A DNA stretch of 32,680 bases from DAOUMF01 sp034408935 (GCA_034408935.1 DAOUMV010000024.1:1-32680); one strand, 5' to 3'; counted from the stretch's first letter, positions 15,169 through 23,782 are shown. The notes: a model not told the origin generated them from the letters alone. Translations and numbers: made by a program.

Positions 15169-16242
15169 TCACGACACCTGCGTGGCGGCGGGCACACTGG
15201 CCAGCGTCCGCAGAACATCCTCGTCCTCGGCCGTCCCCCGCTCCTGCCGAAATCGCCGCAGCCGCTCGATCAGGGAGGGCAACACCTGGCGCAGGTCGCC
15301 CACTATCTTCACGTCGGCTATCTGGAAGATGGGGGCATGAGGATCCTGGTCTATGGCCACTACGGCCTTAGAATCCCTCATCCCCACGACATGGTGGTTG
15401 GCGCCGGAGATACCGCAAGCGACGTATAGCCGAGGGGCGACGGTCTTGCCGCTGAGCCCTACCTGTCGCTCATACGGGGCCCAGCCGGCGTCCACCGTCG
15501 GTCTGGAGGCGGCCACGGCGGCGTCCATGAGGTGAGCCAGTTGCTCGACCAGGTGGAACCCCTCCTCGCTGCCCACGCCACGCCCGCCGGCGACGATCAC
15601 CTCTGCCTCGGTCACGTCGAGCGCCGAGGCAGGAATTCGGATCACCTCTTCCAGGCGAAGACGCAGGCTCTCCGGCGACACGGTCACGTCCACAGCGATT
15701 ACCTGCGCCTCGCGGCCAGCTTCCAGCCGCTTGGCGGGCACCGTCCCCGGTTGCACGGTGGCCATCTGGGGCCTTGCCTGAGGACAGGCGACGTCACACG
15801 AGGCCTTGCCACCGTAGACCGGGCGAGTCATCACCAGCAGACCGTCGTCGGTCAGGTCGACGCGGGTGCAATTGGAGGCGAGGCCGGTGCCCAGGCGGGC
15901 GGCTACCCGCGGGGCCAGATCCCGTCCCTGATCCGTAGCACCCCAGAGGACGATAGAGGGCCGCTGGCGGCCGATGAGATCGGTGAGAAGGGGGGTATAG
16001 GCGTCGGGGTTGTAGCTGGCCAGGAGAGGGCTTTCGGCTAGATAGACCGTGTCGGCGCCGCACTGGCCAACCGTGGGCGCCAGGACCCGGACATCATCGC
16101 CCAGAAGCACCGCAACCGCGGAGAGGCCCAGCCGGTCGGCCAGCCCGCGCGCCTGCCCGAGGAGCTCCCGGGCAACGTCCTCTACCTCGTCGCCGCTATG
16201 GTCGACGACGACCCACACGCCACCTATCGGCCCTGGTTGCAT
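15169..16242 (-). CDS. etfA: Electron transfer flavoprotein, alpha subunit
   Basis: 357 residues. The C-terminal FAD domain is diagnostic: GGRGVGSEEGF (~218-228), LSGKTVAPRLYVACGISGAN, GMRDSKAVVAIDQDPHAPIF and ADVKIVGDLRQVLP. The N-terminal domain has LWGATDQGRDLAPRVAARLG and LASNCTRVDL. Together with EtfB it forms the FAD/AMP (or two-FAD) heterodimer that accepts electrons from dehydrogenases. I see no ferredoxin fusion, and whether it is a bifurcating type cannot be decided by eye. It starts 64 bp downstream of the MerB-like gene on the same strand. Confidence 0.93.
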   Translation of the reverse strand: MQPGPIGGVWVVVDHSGDEVEDVARELLGQARGLADRLGLSAVAVLLGDDVRVLAPTVGQCGADTVYLAESPLLASYNPDAYTPLLTDLIGRQRPSIVLWGATDQGRDLAPRVAARLGTGLASNCTRVDLTDDGLLVMTRPVYGGKASCDVACPQARPQMATVQPGTVPAKRLEAGREAQVIAVDVTVSPESLRLRLEEVIRIPASALDVTEAEVIVAGGRGVGSEEGFHLVEQLAHLMDAAVAASRPTVDAGWAPYERQVGLSGKTVAPRLYVACGISGANHHVVGMRDSKAVVAIDQDPHAPIFQIADVKIVGDLRQVLPSLIERLRRFRQERGTAEDEDVLRTLASVPAATQVS

Positions 16243-16306
16243 GTTCCGACGCGGTCGCTCCCGCTAGCAGGTCATCGCCGGTGTACGCTCTCGGCCCTGT
16301 GCCGGC

Positions 16307-17017
16307 CTACCTTCCGCCGAGGCTCCAGAAGGGCCCCGTCTTGCCCAGCTTGGCCAGGGTCATCACCCACTCGGGCATCAGTTGGGCGACTCGCAACACA
16401 TAATCGGGCTGGAGACGCTCTCGGAACAATGACACGCTGAAGAGAGTAGCATAGTCGGCGAGAGGCATGATACCGTCGGCGCTTTCGGGGTCATACAGAG
16501 ACCAGTTCTGGACGTGCTCTTCCGACCGGAAGAGGTTCATGAGGCTTCAAGCTCTAGCGATGTCTTCACGCCAGCGTGAGAAGGGGACGTTGACGTGACC
16601 TACGATGCCGGTGGGTGACGCCTCCAAGATCTCTCCGTCGCGCATCCGCACCCGTATCGGTTCGTTACAGTCGAGGCAGGGGCAGTCGATCTGAACCTGC
16701 TTGCCCGGGAAGAGCCAGCTGACCGCCAGCGATTCGAACCCTCACTGGCCGTACCATTTCTGTTCGCCCTCCACGGAGATCAGGTACTGAGTAGGGATGT
16801 TGGAGAACGGTGCGGGAGACGCTATCAGGTCGACGTTTGGATAGAGAAAGAAGCCCGGGACCCTACCATCGCCGAGCTGGCGGAGCGCCTCCCGGGCGTC
16901 GTCCAGGGAGAGCCCCAGCTCGGTGGCGAGCTCGGTGTAGTGGGGCGCCCGGCCGTCACGGACAATTCCGGTCATGGTGGCGTGGTACATCCTGGCCAGG
17001 ACCTGCGGGTCTGCCAC
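16307..17017 (-). CDS. Selenoprotein: MerB-family (organomercurial lyase-like) protein with two selenocysteines
   Basis: Read through two in-frame TGA codons (16742-16744 and 16547-16549) this is a 236-residue protein ending at TAG 16307-16309. Start GTG 17017 has GGAGG six bases upstream. Residues ~8-55 form a winged-helix-like N-terminal domain (PHYTELATELGLSLDDAREAL), as in MerB; the core follows. Sec92 lies in WYGQ-U-GFESLAVSWLFPG, matching MerB YAW-C96-ALDTLIFPAL, with Glu95 at the Asp99 position. Sec157 lies in IARA-U-SLMNLFRSEEH, matching MerB SF-C159-C-HVHFFAS. The spacing between the two is 65 residues against 63 in MerB. SPTGIVGHVNVP matches EPAGMAVSLVLP. Extra cysteines CPCLDC follow Sec92. 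MerB cleaves carbon-mercury bonds by protonolysis using these two positions; here selenols would replace both thiols. SECIS-like hairpins follow both TGAs. The alternative, two independent nonsense mutations, is unlikely at exactly these codons. Confidence 0.85.
16517..16534 (-). promoter_or_regulatory. SECIS-like hairpin following the second TGA (Sec157)
   Basis: On the coding strand CTCTTCC-GGTC-GGAAGAG forms a perfect 7-bp stem with a GGUC tetraloop. The GGUC starts 19 bases after the TGA at 16547-16549. In E. coli fdhF the SelB-binding GGUC loop starts 18 bases after the UGA. The hairpin lies inside the coding frame, as bacterial SECIS elements do. Confidence 0.8.
16718..16730 (-). promoter_or_regulatory. 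SECIS-like hairpin following the first TGA (Sec92)
   Basis: On the coding strand GCTG-GCGGT-CAGC forms a short stem whose apical part contains GGUC, starting 17 bases after the TGA at 16742-16744. A lower stem (GAA with UUC) could extend it past an internal loop. The stem is weaker than at the second site but the position of the GGUC agrees with fdhF-type elements. Confidence 0.65.
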
Positions 17018-17057
17018 AGCGCACCTCCTTCGCCTGTAGAGACGTACCGACTGCGCC

Positions 17058-17109
17058 ATTCTACCAGACGCTGCTCCAATTGACACCTCGATCCGTCGTG
17101 CGCAATGAT
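17058..17109. promoter_or_regulatory. Overlapping divergent promoters for the MerB-like/etf group and the acyl-CoA dehydrogenase group
   Basis: Plus strand: TTGACA (17080-17085), 18-base spacer, AATGAT (17104-17109), giving a leader of ~80 bases to ATG 17199. Minus strand: GTGTCA (17086-17081), 17-base spacer, TAGAAT (17063-17058), giving a leader of ~34 bases to GTG 17017. The two -35 boxes overlap in the same TTGACAC, so the promoters cannot fire at the same time and are likely co-regulated. Confidence 0.5.
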
Positions 17110-17198
17110 TGGCGCGCCAAGACCGCCCGCAGAGCCGCGCGAGCACGCTCGAGCCCGCCGCGTGGATCGGGCGGAGATCGAGAATGGAGGGTGAAAGC

Positions 17199-18425
17199 AT
17201 GCGGCAGCCGCTTCTCCAGGAGCTGTTGACCGAAGAGGAGAGACTGGTTCAGCAAGCGGTGAAGGCTTTTGTGGACAACGAGATCATGCCTGTCCGCCAA
17301 CAACTGGACGATGACAAGGGCCATGTCCTCATCGATAAGATATCCGAGAAGCTCAAGGACCTGGGATTTCAGAGGAGCGTCGTGCCGGAGAAATACGGCG
17401 GCCTCCCCCAGAGATCGGTGGTCGGCACAAGCATCCTCATGGAGGAGATCGCCCGAGGAGATGTCGGACTGGCCGTGTCACTGGGGTGCACCGGTTGGTC
17501 CATCATGCCGGCTACCCTGGCGAACAACGAGGCGGTGCTGCGCAAGGTCGCGGCGGTCTTCTGTGGCGACGAGCTACGCAGGGGGTGCTTCGCCATAACG
17601 GAACCGGAAGGGGGATGCGACGCCGAAAACCCCGCCCTGCGCGGCAAGACCATATCTACGAGGGCCGTGCTGGATGGAGATGACTGGGTCCTGACCGGAA
17701 GCAAGAGGTTCCCCAGCAACGCGGGCATCTCCGCCTACTACTGTGTCGTCTGCACCACCGACCCCGATCTCGGAGACGAGGGCATCGCCTTGATCTACGT
17801 GCCCCACCCCAGCGAAGGGCTCTCCTTCGGCAAGTTCGAGAACAAGGCGGGCCTGCAGGCGGACAGGAACTGCGATATCTACTTGGACGGGGTGAGGGTA
17901 CCCAAGGAGAACCGTGCCGCAGGCCCCGGGGAAGATGCCAGGCTGCTGAAGATCAATTTGACCATCGGCAGGATCGCCAGCGGAGCTCTGGCCGTGGGCG
18001 CGGCTCAGGGCGCTCTTGAGACGGTTCTCGAGTACACCGGGAACAGGGTCGTGGCTGGGAAGCCCATCCGGGAGCACTCCATCTGTGCCGGGATGCTGGC
18101 CGATATGGCCATTGGCGTCGAGACTGCCAGGACGTACTATTTGACCGCGGCCTACATGTTCGACCGCCCGGAGACGTATGGACCGCCGGAGTCGCCCAGC
18201 CACCTGTCCCGAGGGAGCATCGCCAAGGTCTACGGCACCGAAGTGGCTAACATGGTCACCAACAAGGCTATGGAGTTGATGGGCTCCTACGGCTACATGC
18301 GCGAGTACAACATGGAGAAGTACTGGAGAGACTGCAAAGAGATTCAGCTCTGGGAAGGGGGAGCCCAACTGGGCAGATTCGACGTCGTTCGGGGATACTA
18401 TGATTTCCAGATGAGCGACCGGTGA
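17199..18425 (+). CDS. Acyl-CoA dehydrogenase
   Basis: 408 residues from ATG 17199, preferred because GGAGGG ends eight bases upstream (ATG 17184 is also possible). N-terminal helical domain to ~130 (LTEEERLVQQAVKAFVDNEI, PEKYGGLPQRSVVG); middle beta domain with CFAITEPEGGCDAENP, WVLTGSKRFPSNAG; C-terminal helices with KVYGTEVANMVTNKAMELMG and GYMREYNMEKYWRDCKEIQLWEGGAQ. The putative catalytic base is Glu386 in LWEGG, at the position of the YEGT glutamate of short-chain members. It removes two hydrogens from an acyl-CoA (or works in reverse on an enoyl-CoA) with electrons passing to EtfAB, encoded on the divergent strand. The substrate is unknown. Confidence 0.9.
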   Translation: MRQPLLQELLTEEERLVQQAVKAFVDNEIMPVRQQLDDDKGHVLIDKISEKLKDLGFQRSVVPEKYGGLPQRSVVGTSILMEEIARGDVGLAVSLGCTGWSIMPATLANNEAVLRKVAAVFCGDELRRGCFAITEPEGGCDAENPALRGKTISTRAVLDGDDWVLTGSKRFPSNAGISAYYCVVCTTDPDLGDEGIALIYVPHPSEGLSFGKFENKAGLQADRNCDIYLDGVRVPKENRAAGPGEDARLLKINLTIGRIASGALAVGAAQGALETVLEYTGNRVVAGKPIREHSICAGMLADMAIGVETARTYYLTAAYMFDRPETYGPPESPSHLSRGSIAKVYGTEVANMVTNKAMELMGSYGYMREYNMEKYWRDCKEIQLWEGGAQLGRFDVVRGYYDFQMSDR

Positions 18426-18546
18426 ACCAGGGCAACGTGTACTGCCGGTCCGCCCTATCGATCGGAAGCGGAGGGGAGAGGATCCGTAGCGGCACCCCGT
18501 TCGATCCGGATCCGCCCCGGCAGTCATCAGTGAAGGAGCATCGCTC

Positions 18547-20508
18547 ATGAGCACCGCACCAGAAACGTCTCCAGTGCAGTTCAAGCACCTGTTCACCCCC
18601 TTGAAGATCGGCTCCTTTACCGTACGGAACCGCATCCTCAGCACCGCGCACCTCACCTGTTTCGCCGAGGGAGGCCTGCCAACCGAGCGCCACCTGAACT
18701 ACTGGGCGTCGAAGGCCAAGGGAGGCATCGGCCTCATCATCACCGAGGACCAAGCCGTCCACCCCACGGCCGCCACCGACCCATTCGTCATCCACGCCTA
18801 CGAGGACGCATGCATCGAGCCCTTCACGCGAATCGCCTCTGCGGTGCATGAGCACGGGGCGAAGCTGGTGGCCCAGCTATGGCATCCGGGCAGCGTCTTC
18901 TACGGGGCGCGAGAGGGCAGCCTGCCGCTGTGGTCCAGTGGGCCCAACGCCGGCTCCTTCCACAGCGAAACCGCCCACGCCATGGAGGTCGAAGAGGTCA
19001 AGGAGGTCGTTCAGGCATTCGGCGATTCGGCGCGGAGGATGCGAGAGGCCGGCCTGGACGGCGTGGAGCTCATGGGTACGCATGGCTTTCTGATCGAGCA
19101 GTTCATGTCCCCTCGCACCAACGAGCGCAGCGACGAATACGGCGAGAGCGAGGAGAACCGCATTCGCTTCATCCTAGAGGTGATCGACGCGGTCCGGGCT
19201 GCCGTCGGTTCCGACTTCACCGTTGGCCTGCGGGTTAGCGGCGACCAGTTCCAGGGAGGTGGCCTGGGCCTCCAGGACATGCTGGAGATCATGCCCAAGG
19301 TAGTGGCTTCCGGCAAGCTGGATTACGTCAGCGTTACGGTTGGCGCCGGCGGCGCCCCCATCCCGCCGATGTACATGCCCGGCAGCCCCTTCGTCTACCT
19401 TGCGGCCGGCATCAAGGGGGTGATAGACGTGCCGGTGTTCTGCGTCGGCCGCATCACCGACCCTGTGGTGGCCGAGGATATCCTGGCCAAGAGCCAGGCG
19501 GACATGGTCGGCATGACCCGGGCCAACCTCTGCGATCCCGAGCTTCCCAACAAGGCGCGGGAAGGAAGGCTGGACGAGATTCGGAGGTGTATCGGCTGCA
19601 ACGAGGGCTGCTGGGGCCGTGCCTATGAGGCCCTCCCCATCACCTGCGCCCTCAATCCCAGCGCGGGGCGGGAAAAGGAGATGGAGATCACCCCCGCGCC
19701 GGTGAAGAAGCGCGTGATGGTTATCGGCGCGGGCATCGCCGGCATGGAGGCGGCACGAGTGGCCGCGCTGCGTGGCCACTCCGTCTCGCTATACGACAGG
19801 GATGATCAGTTGGGAGGGCAGCTTCAGATCGCGGCCAAGGCGCCCGGCAGGCAGGACATGGCCGAGCCGGTTCGCTACTACGAGTACCAGTTCAAGCTGC
19901 TGGGAGTCGACGTTCACCTCGGCACGGCGGTGGACGAAGGAACCGTGGCGGAGGTCAACCCGGATGCGATCATCGTGGCCACGGGAGGGCTTCCCGCCAC
20001 GCCCACCTTCCCGGGAGGAGACCAGCCCCAGGTCGTACAGGCCCGAGAGGTGCTGGCGGGTAAGGCTCAGGCGGGAAAGAGGGTCGTCATGCTGGCCCTG
20101 GACCGAGGAATGGAAGCCCTGACGACGGCCGATTTCCTGTCCGATCGCGGTTGCGAGGTAGAGGTGCTCGTACCTTGGGGGGCGATAGCGGGCTTCCAGG
20201 TGGAGCCGCTGACCCTCGGCTTTGTGCTGTCGCGGCTGTACACGAAGGGAGTTCTGCTGACCAACAGTATGCAGATAAAGGCCGTTCAGGAGAACACTGT
20301 GATAGCCACCAACATTCTCAGCCGCCAGGAGCGCACCATCGAAGAGGTGGACACGGTTGTGGTGGCCCTGGGCGGCGTGGCCAACGATGGCCTGTACAAG
20401 GCCCTCAAGGGCAAGGTGCGAGAGCTTCACGTCATCGGACAGGCGCTGGCCCCCCGCAAGATGCTGGACTCCACCCTGGACGGGCTCCGCGTGGGGAGGA
20501 CGGTCTGA
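18547..20508 (+). CDS. 2,4-dienoyl-CoA reductase-like NADH:flavin oxidoreductase (FMN/4Fe-4S/FAD)
   Basis: 653 residues, typical of the FadH/trimethylamine dehydrogenase family. Residues ~10-340 form the Old Yellow Enzyme TIM barrel (FKHLFTPLKIGSFTVRNRI, HGAKLVAQLWHPG, GVELMGTHGFLIEQFMSPRTN, FCVGRITDP). The [4Fe-4S] ligands are C348, C351, C355 and C367. An FAD/NAD module starts at ~385 (KKRVMVIGAGIAGMEAARVA, then DDQLGGQLQIAAKAPGR). It reduces a conjugated double bond of an enoyl/dienoyl thioester or carboxylate; the real substrate is not evident. GGAG lies eight bases before ATG 18547. It follows the acyl-CoA dehydrogenase by 121 bp. Confidence 0.9.
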   Translation: MSTAPETSPVQFKHLFTPLKIGSFTVRNRILSTAHLTCFAEGGLPTERHLNYWASKAKGGIGLIITEDQAVHPTAATDPFVIHAYEDACIEPFTRIASAVHEHGAKLVAQLWHPGSVFYGAREGSLPLWSSGPNAGSFHSETAHAMEVEEVKEVVQAFGDSARRMREAGLDGVELMGTHGFLIEQFMSPRTNERSDEYGESEENRIRFILEVIDAVRAAVGSDFTVGLRVSGDQFQGGGLGLQDMLEIMPKVVASGKLDYVSVTVGAGGAPIPPMYMPGSPFVYLAAGIKGVIDVPVFCVGRITDPVVAEDILAKSQADMVGMTRANLCDPELPNKAREGRLDEIRRCIGCNEGCWGRAYEALPITCALNPSAGREKEMEITPAPVKKRVMVIGAGIAGMEAARVAALRGHSVSLYDRDDQLGGQLQIAAKAPGRQDMAEPVRYYEYQFKLLGVDVHLGTAVDEGTVAEVNPDAIIVATGGLPATPTFPGGDQPQVVQAREVLAGKAQAGKRVVMLALDRGMEALTTADFLSDRGCEVEVLVPWGAIAGFQVEPLTLGFVLSRLYTKGVLLTNSMQIKAVQENTVIATNILSRQERTIEEVDTVVVALGGVANDGLYKALKGKVRELHVIGQALAPRKMLDSTLDGLRVGRTV

Positions 20509-20523
20509 GAAACGTACCGCTCA

Positions 20524-20540
20524 GGTATCTGATACATACC
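20524..20540. promoter_or_regulatory. Small inverted repeat upstream of the ilvD-like gene
   Basis: GGTAT (20524-20528) and ATACC (20536-20540) flank seven bases that include a TGATAC; an operator-like site in the 229-bp gap between the flavoenzyme and ilvD-like genes. I see no convincing promoter boxes or T-box/riboswitch in the rest of that gap. Confidence 0.2.
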
Positions 20541-20737
20541 GCCTATGCCGCCTACTTCCTTCGGAATCCGTATGACCGGTCCCCGCTGGGCGGCTGAACC
20601 TCCGCTCTCGCTCCCCACGAGGCGGTCGAGTGGTTTCCGCTAAGCGCCCGTCACCGACTTCTTCGGGCGGTCAGTGGCGGCAGGTGATGTCAATGGCGAC
20701 GGGAAGGTGTTCGTAAGCGTTCAACCAGGAGGTCATT

Positions 20738-22381
20738 GTGAAGAAGCCCAAGAGCGATGTTCTCTTCGATGAGAGAGACTTCCCCATCAGCCTCGGCCGC
20801 AGGTGCCTCATCCAGGCTACCGGGATAGACATCAGCGAGGGGAGGCAGAAGCCTCTCATCGCTATCGCCAACTCGCAGACCGAAATCAACCCGGGCCATA
20901 TGCACCTGGACACCATCGCCCAGCGCGTGAAGGACGGGGTGAACGCGGCCGGCGGCGTCCCCTTCGAGTTCAACGTGCCCGCCCCCTGCGACGGCCTCAC
21001 CGAGGGACACGAGGGGATGCGCTTCGTCCTCGCCCAGCGAGACCTCATCGCCGACACCATCGAAACTCACGTACGCAGCATGATGTACGACGGCATCGTG
21101 TTCATAGCGAGCTGCGACAAGATCGTCCCTGGGATGCTCATGGCGGCGGCCAGACTGAATCTCCCCGCCATCTTCATCACCGGCGGCCCCAACGCCTGGG
21201 GCATCCGCTTCATGGCGACCTACAAGGGCAGCGTCGACCGCGCCTCCTACGACGATCCGCGTGACCAGCTCGCCACGGCCACCGGCGCCACCTGCGGCGC
21301 CTGCGAGCTGATGGGAACCGCCAACACCATGCAGTGCCTCAGCGAAGCGCTGGGCCTATCCCTCCCACGTTCGGCGAACGTCCCCGCCTATCATGCCGAA
21401 AAGCTCCTGTTCGCCCGTGCGGCGGGAAAGCGCATCGTGGAGATGGTGAAGGAGGAGTTGACGGCGGACAAGATCCTGACTCCGAAGGCGATCGAGAACG
21501 CCGTCATGGTGGACCTGGCCATCGGCGGCTCCACCAACTCCACCCTCCACCTGCCAGCCCTCGCCAACGAGATCGGCTTCGATCTCCCGCTGGCGGCGTT
21601 CAACGACTTCAACAAGAGAATCCCCACCCTCTGCGCCATATCGCCCAACGGGCCTCACGGTATCACCGACCTGTTCGTGGCTGGGGGCGTTCCCGCCGTG
21701 ATGAAACGCCTCGCGGACGATCTCCACGTCGACGCCCTGACCGTCACCGGCAAGACCATCGGCGACGTCATCAGCGGGGCGTCCATCCTGGACGCCAACG
21801 TCATCCCGGACAAGGCCGACGCCCACTTCCCCGAGGGCGCCACCGTCGTCCTGGACGGCAACCTCGCGCCGGAGGGCGCTGTGGTGAAGCAGTCGGCTGT
21901 CGCCAAGGACATGCTCGTCTTCTCCGGCACCGCCCACGTCTTCGAGTCCGAGCAAGATTGCCTCAAGGCCATCCGCGAGAAGACCATCCAAGAAGGAGAG
22001 GTGGTCGTCATCCGGAACGAGGGGCCCGTGGGCGGCCCGGGGATGCCGGAAACCCTGGCCGTGACCCTCGGGTTGGAGTTTGCCGGCTTTAAGCGTGTGG
22101 CCCTGATCACGGACGGCAGGTTCTCGGGCGCCACCGCCGGCCCCTGCATCGGCCATGTCTCCCCCGAGGCCTGTGTCGGCGGAGCCATCGCCGCCGTGAG
22201 GGACGGCGACGAGATCTTTATCGATATCCCGGCCAGAAAGCTCGAGCTGAAGCTGAGCGACGACGAGATCACGAGCCGCCTGAGGGGCTGGAAGCCCGCA
22301 GAACGAGAGATCCCGCCCGGCTACATGCGCCGCTACGTCAAGCTGGTGAGCTCGGCCGCGAGGGGCGCGGTGCTGCAATGA
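20738..22381 (+). CDS. ilvD: Dihydroxy-acid dehydratase / IlvD-EDD family Fe-S dehydratase
   Basis: 547 residues, family length. IlvD converts 2,3-dihydroxy-3-methylbutanoate (or -pentanoate) to the 2-oxoacid in branched-chain amino acid synthesis; paralogues dehydrate sugar acids. Family motifs: NPGHMHLD (51-58), CDGLTEGHEGM (84-94), SCDKIVPGML (125-134, C126/D127/K128), TCGACELMGTANTMQ (185-199, C186) and near the C-terminus TDGRFSGATAGPCIGHVSPEA. Start GTG 20738 has AGGAGGT four bases upstream. The gene stands alone between catabolic genes and not beside ilvBNC or leu genes, so a role in a catabolic 2-oxoacid pathway is possible. Confidence 0.9.
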   Translation: MKKPKSDVLFDERDFPISLGRRCLIQATGIDISEGRQKPLIAIANSQTEINPGHMHLDTIAQRVKDGVNAAGGVPFEFNVPAPCDGLTEGHEGMRFVLAQRDLIADTIETHVRSMMYDGIVFIASCDKIVPGMLMAAARLNLPAIFITGGPNAWGIRFMATYKGSVDRASYDDPRDQLATATGATCGACELMGTANTMQCLSEALGLSLPRSANVPAYHAEKLLFARAAGKRIVEMVKEELTADKILTPKAIENAVMVDLAIGGSTNSTLHLPALANEIGFDLPLAAFNDFNKRIPTLCAISPNGPHGITDLFVAGGVPAVMKRLADDLHVDALTVTGKTIGDVISGASILDANVIPDKADAHFPEGATVVLDGNLAPEGAVVKQSAVAKDMLVFSGTAHVFESEQDCLKAIREKTIQEGEVVVIRNEGPVGGPGMPETLAVTLGLEFAGFKRVALITDGRFSGATAGPCIGHVSPEACVGGAIAAVRDGDEIFIDIPARKLELKLSDDEITSRLRGWKPAEREIPPGYMRRYVKLVSSAARGAVLQ

Positions 22382-22528
22382 GCTCCTAGTGTCTCTCCGG
22401 GGTCGCCGCCGCTTGCTGGCGGCCTCGGCAGGCAGTTCCTTTTCGCTCTATCCCCAGTTCTGCTGTAAGCTGGTCTGGCCCACCTCTTGCGCCGCTGAGG
22501 CTACGCACAGTGGAGGAGAACTCGTCCC

Positions 22529-23782
22529 TTGCAGGCGACATCTCAAGGCAATTTGCAGGCGAACATCCGGAAGTTCTACCTCTTCCAGTTCCTCCTCAAC
22601 CTCCAGCTCTGGTGGCCCATATGGGTGGTCTATCTCACCGAGCAGCGGGGCTTCACCCTGGGACAGGTCACCCTCCTGGACGTCCCGTTCTGGGGGAGCA
22701 TCATCATTCTCCAGATTCCCGCCGCCGCCATCAGCGACCGCTGGGGCCGCAAGCCCGCCCTCATGGCCGCCGCCTGCGCCCTCGCCACCGCCGTCACCCT
22801 CTTCGGCCTCGCCTCCTCCTTCGCCCTAGTCCTCGTCGCCTACCTCATCTGGGGTATCGCATTCTCCCTCCTCTACGGCACCGAGTCCGCCTTCCTCTAC
22901 GACACCCTCAAGGCGTTGGGAAGAGAAGACGACTACCCGAGGGTGTACGGCCGCGCCTGGGGCCTGGTGACGGCCGCCGCCCTGGCCGGCACCCTCCTGG
23001 GAGCCCCCGTAGCCGCCGCCACCAGCCTCTCCTTCCCCATCGTTCTCAGCGGCGCCCTCGCCTTCCTGGCCGTGCTCGCTGCCGCCACCTTCACGGAGCC
23101 GGCCCCGGAGGCGCGCTCCGACCGCCGCTTCACCTACGGCGGCATCGTCGCCGACAGCATCGATAACCTGCGCCGCCGCCCGGCGATCCGCTACTCTATT
23201 CTCTTCTACGGCCTCATCACCGTCGGCAGCATCGCCCCCATCTTCTTCTTCCAGCCCTTCCTCCTGAAGCACGACATCGCCGTGGGACAGGTGGGCTTCT
23301 GGCAGACCCCCGCCCGCCTGACCGGCATCATCGGCGCCGTGGGCGCCTACCGCATCCTCGCCACCCTGGGCCCGCGACGCACCTTCTACCTCATGCCCGC
23401 CGTCCTCTTCGCCTCATACGCCCTGCTGGCCGCCTGGGACTCCGTCTACGCCCAGCTCGCCTTCCCCTTCATGACCTTGATGGTCTTCCTCTCGCAGCCA
23501 GCCATCACCGACTACATCAACCGCCGCGTCCCCACCGAGCAGCGGGCCACCATGGTCTCTCTCACCAACCTGATCCGATCCGTGGTGCTCATCCCCAGCG
23601 CGCCGCTGCTGGGCCTCCTGGCGGACAAGGCCTCCCTGGCCGCGTCCTTCTGGGCGGGCGGGGCCATGATCGCCGTCCTCGGCCTGCCCCTGCTCGCCCT
23701 CTGGTCGCCCCACCTCCTGCGTGAGCGGCAGCCCGCCCCAGCGCCCGAAGCCGCGCCCGCCGGCGGCGTCGAGGCCGACTAG
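22529..23782 (+). CDS. Major facilitator superfamily transporter
   Basis: 417 residues with about 12 hydrophobic segments. The MFS A-like motif between TM2 and TM3 is DRWGRKPALMAAAC (~72-85); a long cytoplasmic loop near residues 195-220 separates the two halves. TTG 22529 is the likely start because GGAGGAG lies ten bases upstream and no ATG occurs before TM1. The C-terminus is Pro/Ala-rich. The substrate is unknown; drug efflux or small-molecule export are both possible. Confidence 0.82.
   Translation: MQATSQGNLQANIRKFYLFQFLLNLQLWWPIWVVYLTEQRGFTLGQVTLLDVPFWGSIIILQIPAAAISDRWGRKPALMAAACALATAVTLFGLASSFALVLVAYLIWGIAFSLLYGTESAFLYDTLKALGREDDYPRVYGRAWGLVTAAALAGTLLGAPVAAATSLSFPIVLSGALAFLAVLAAATFTEPAPEARSDRRFTYGGIVADSIDNLRRRPAIRYSILFYGLITVGSIAPIFFFQPFLLKHDIAVGQVGFWQTPARLTGIIGAVGAYRILATLGPRRTFYLMPAVLFASYALLAAWDSVYAQLAFPFMTLMVFLSQPAITDYINRRVPTEQRATMVSLTNLIRSVVLIPSAPLLGLLADKASLAASFWAGGAMIAVLGLPLLALWSPHLLRERQPAPAPEAAPAGGVEAD

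Noticed and set aside
16307..17017. Reading the MerB-like locus as two separate short genes or as a pseudogene
   Set aside because: Both pieces share a frame, and the two interruptions are TGAs at the exact catalytic cysteine positions, each followed by a GGUC hairpin. Random decay would not pick these two codons and leave all other positions open.
17574..18656. Minus-strand 360-residue ORF opposite the acyl-CoA dehydrogenase
   Set aside because: Shadow of a gene with clear domain motifs on the other strand.
22405..22423. GCCGCC/GGCGGC hairpin after the ilvD-like gene as a terminator
   Set aside because: It is short, and the T-rich stretch starts ~12 bases later, so termination cannot be claimed.
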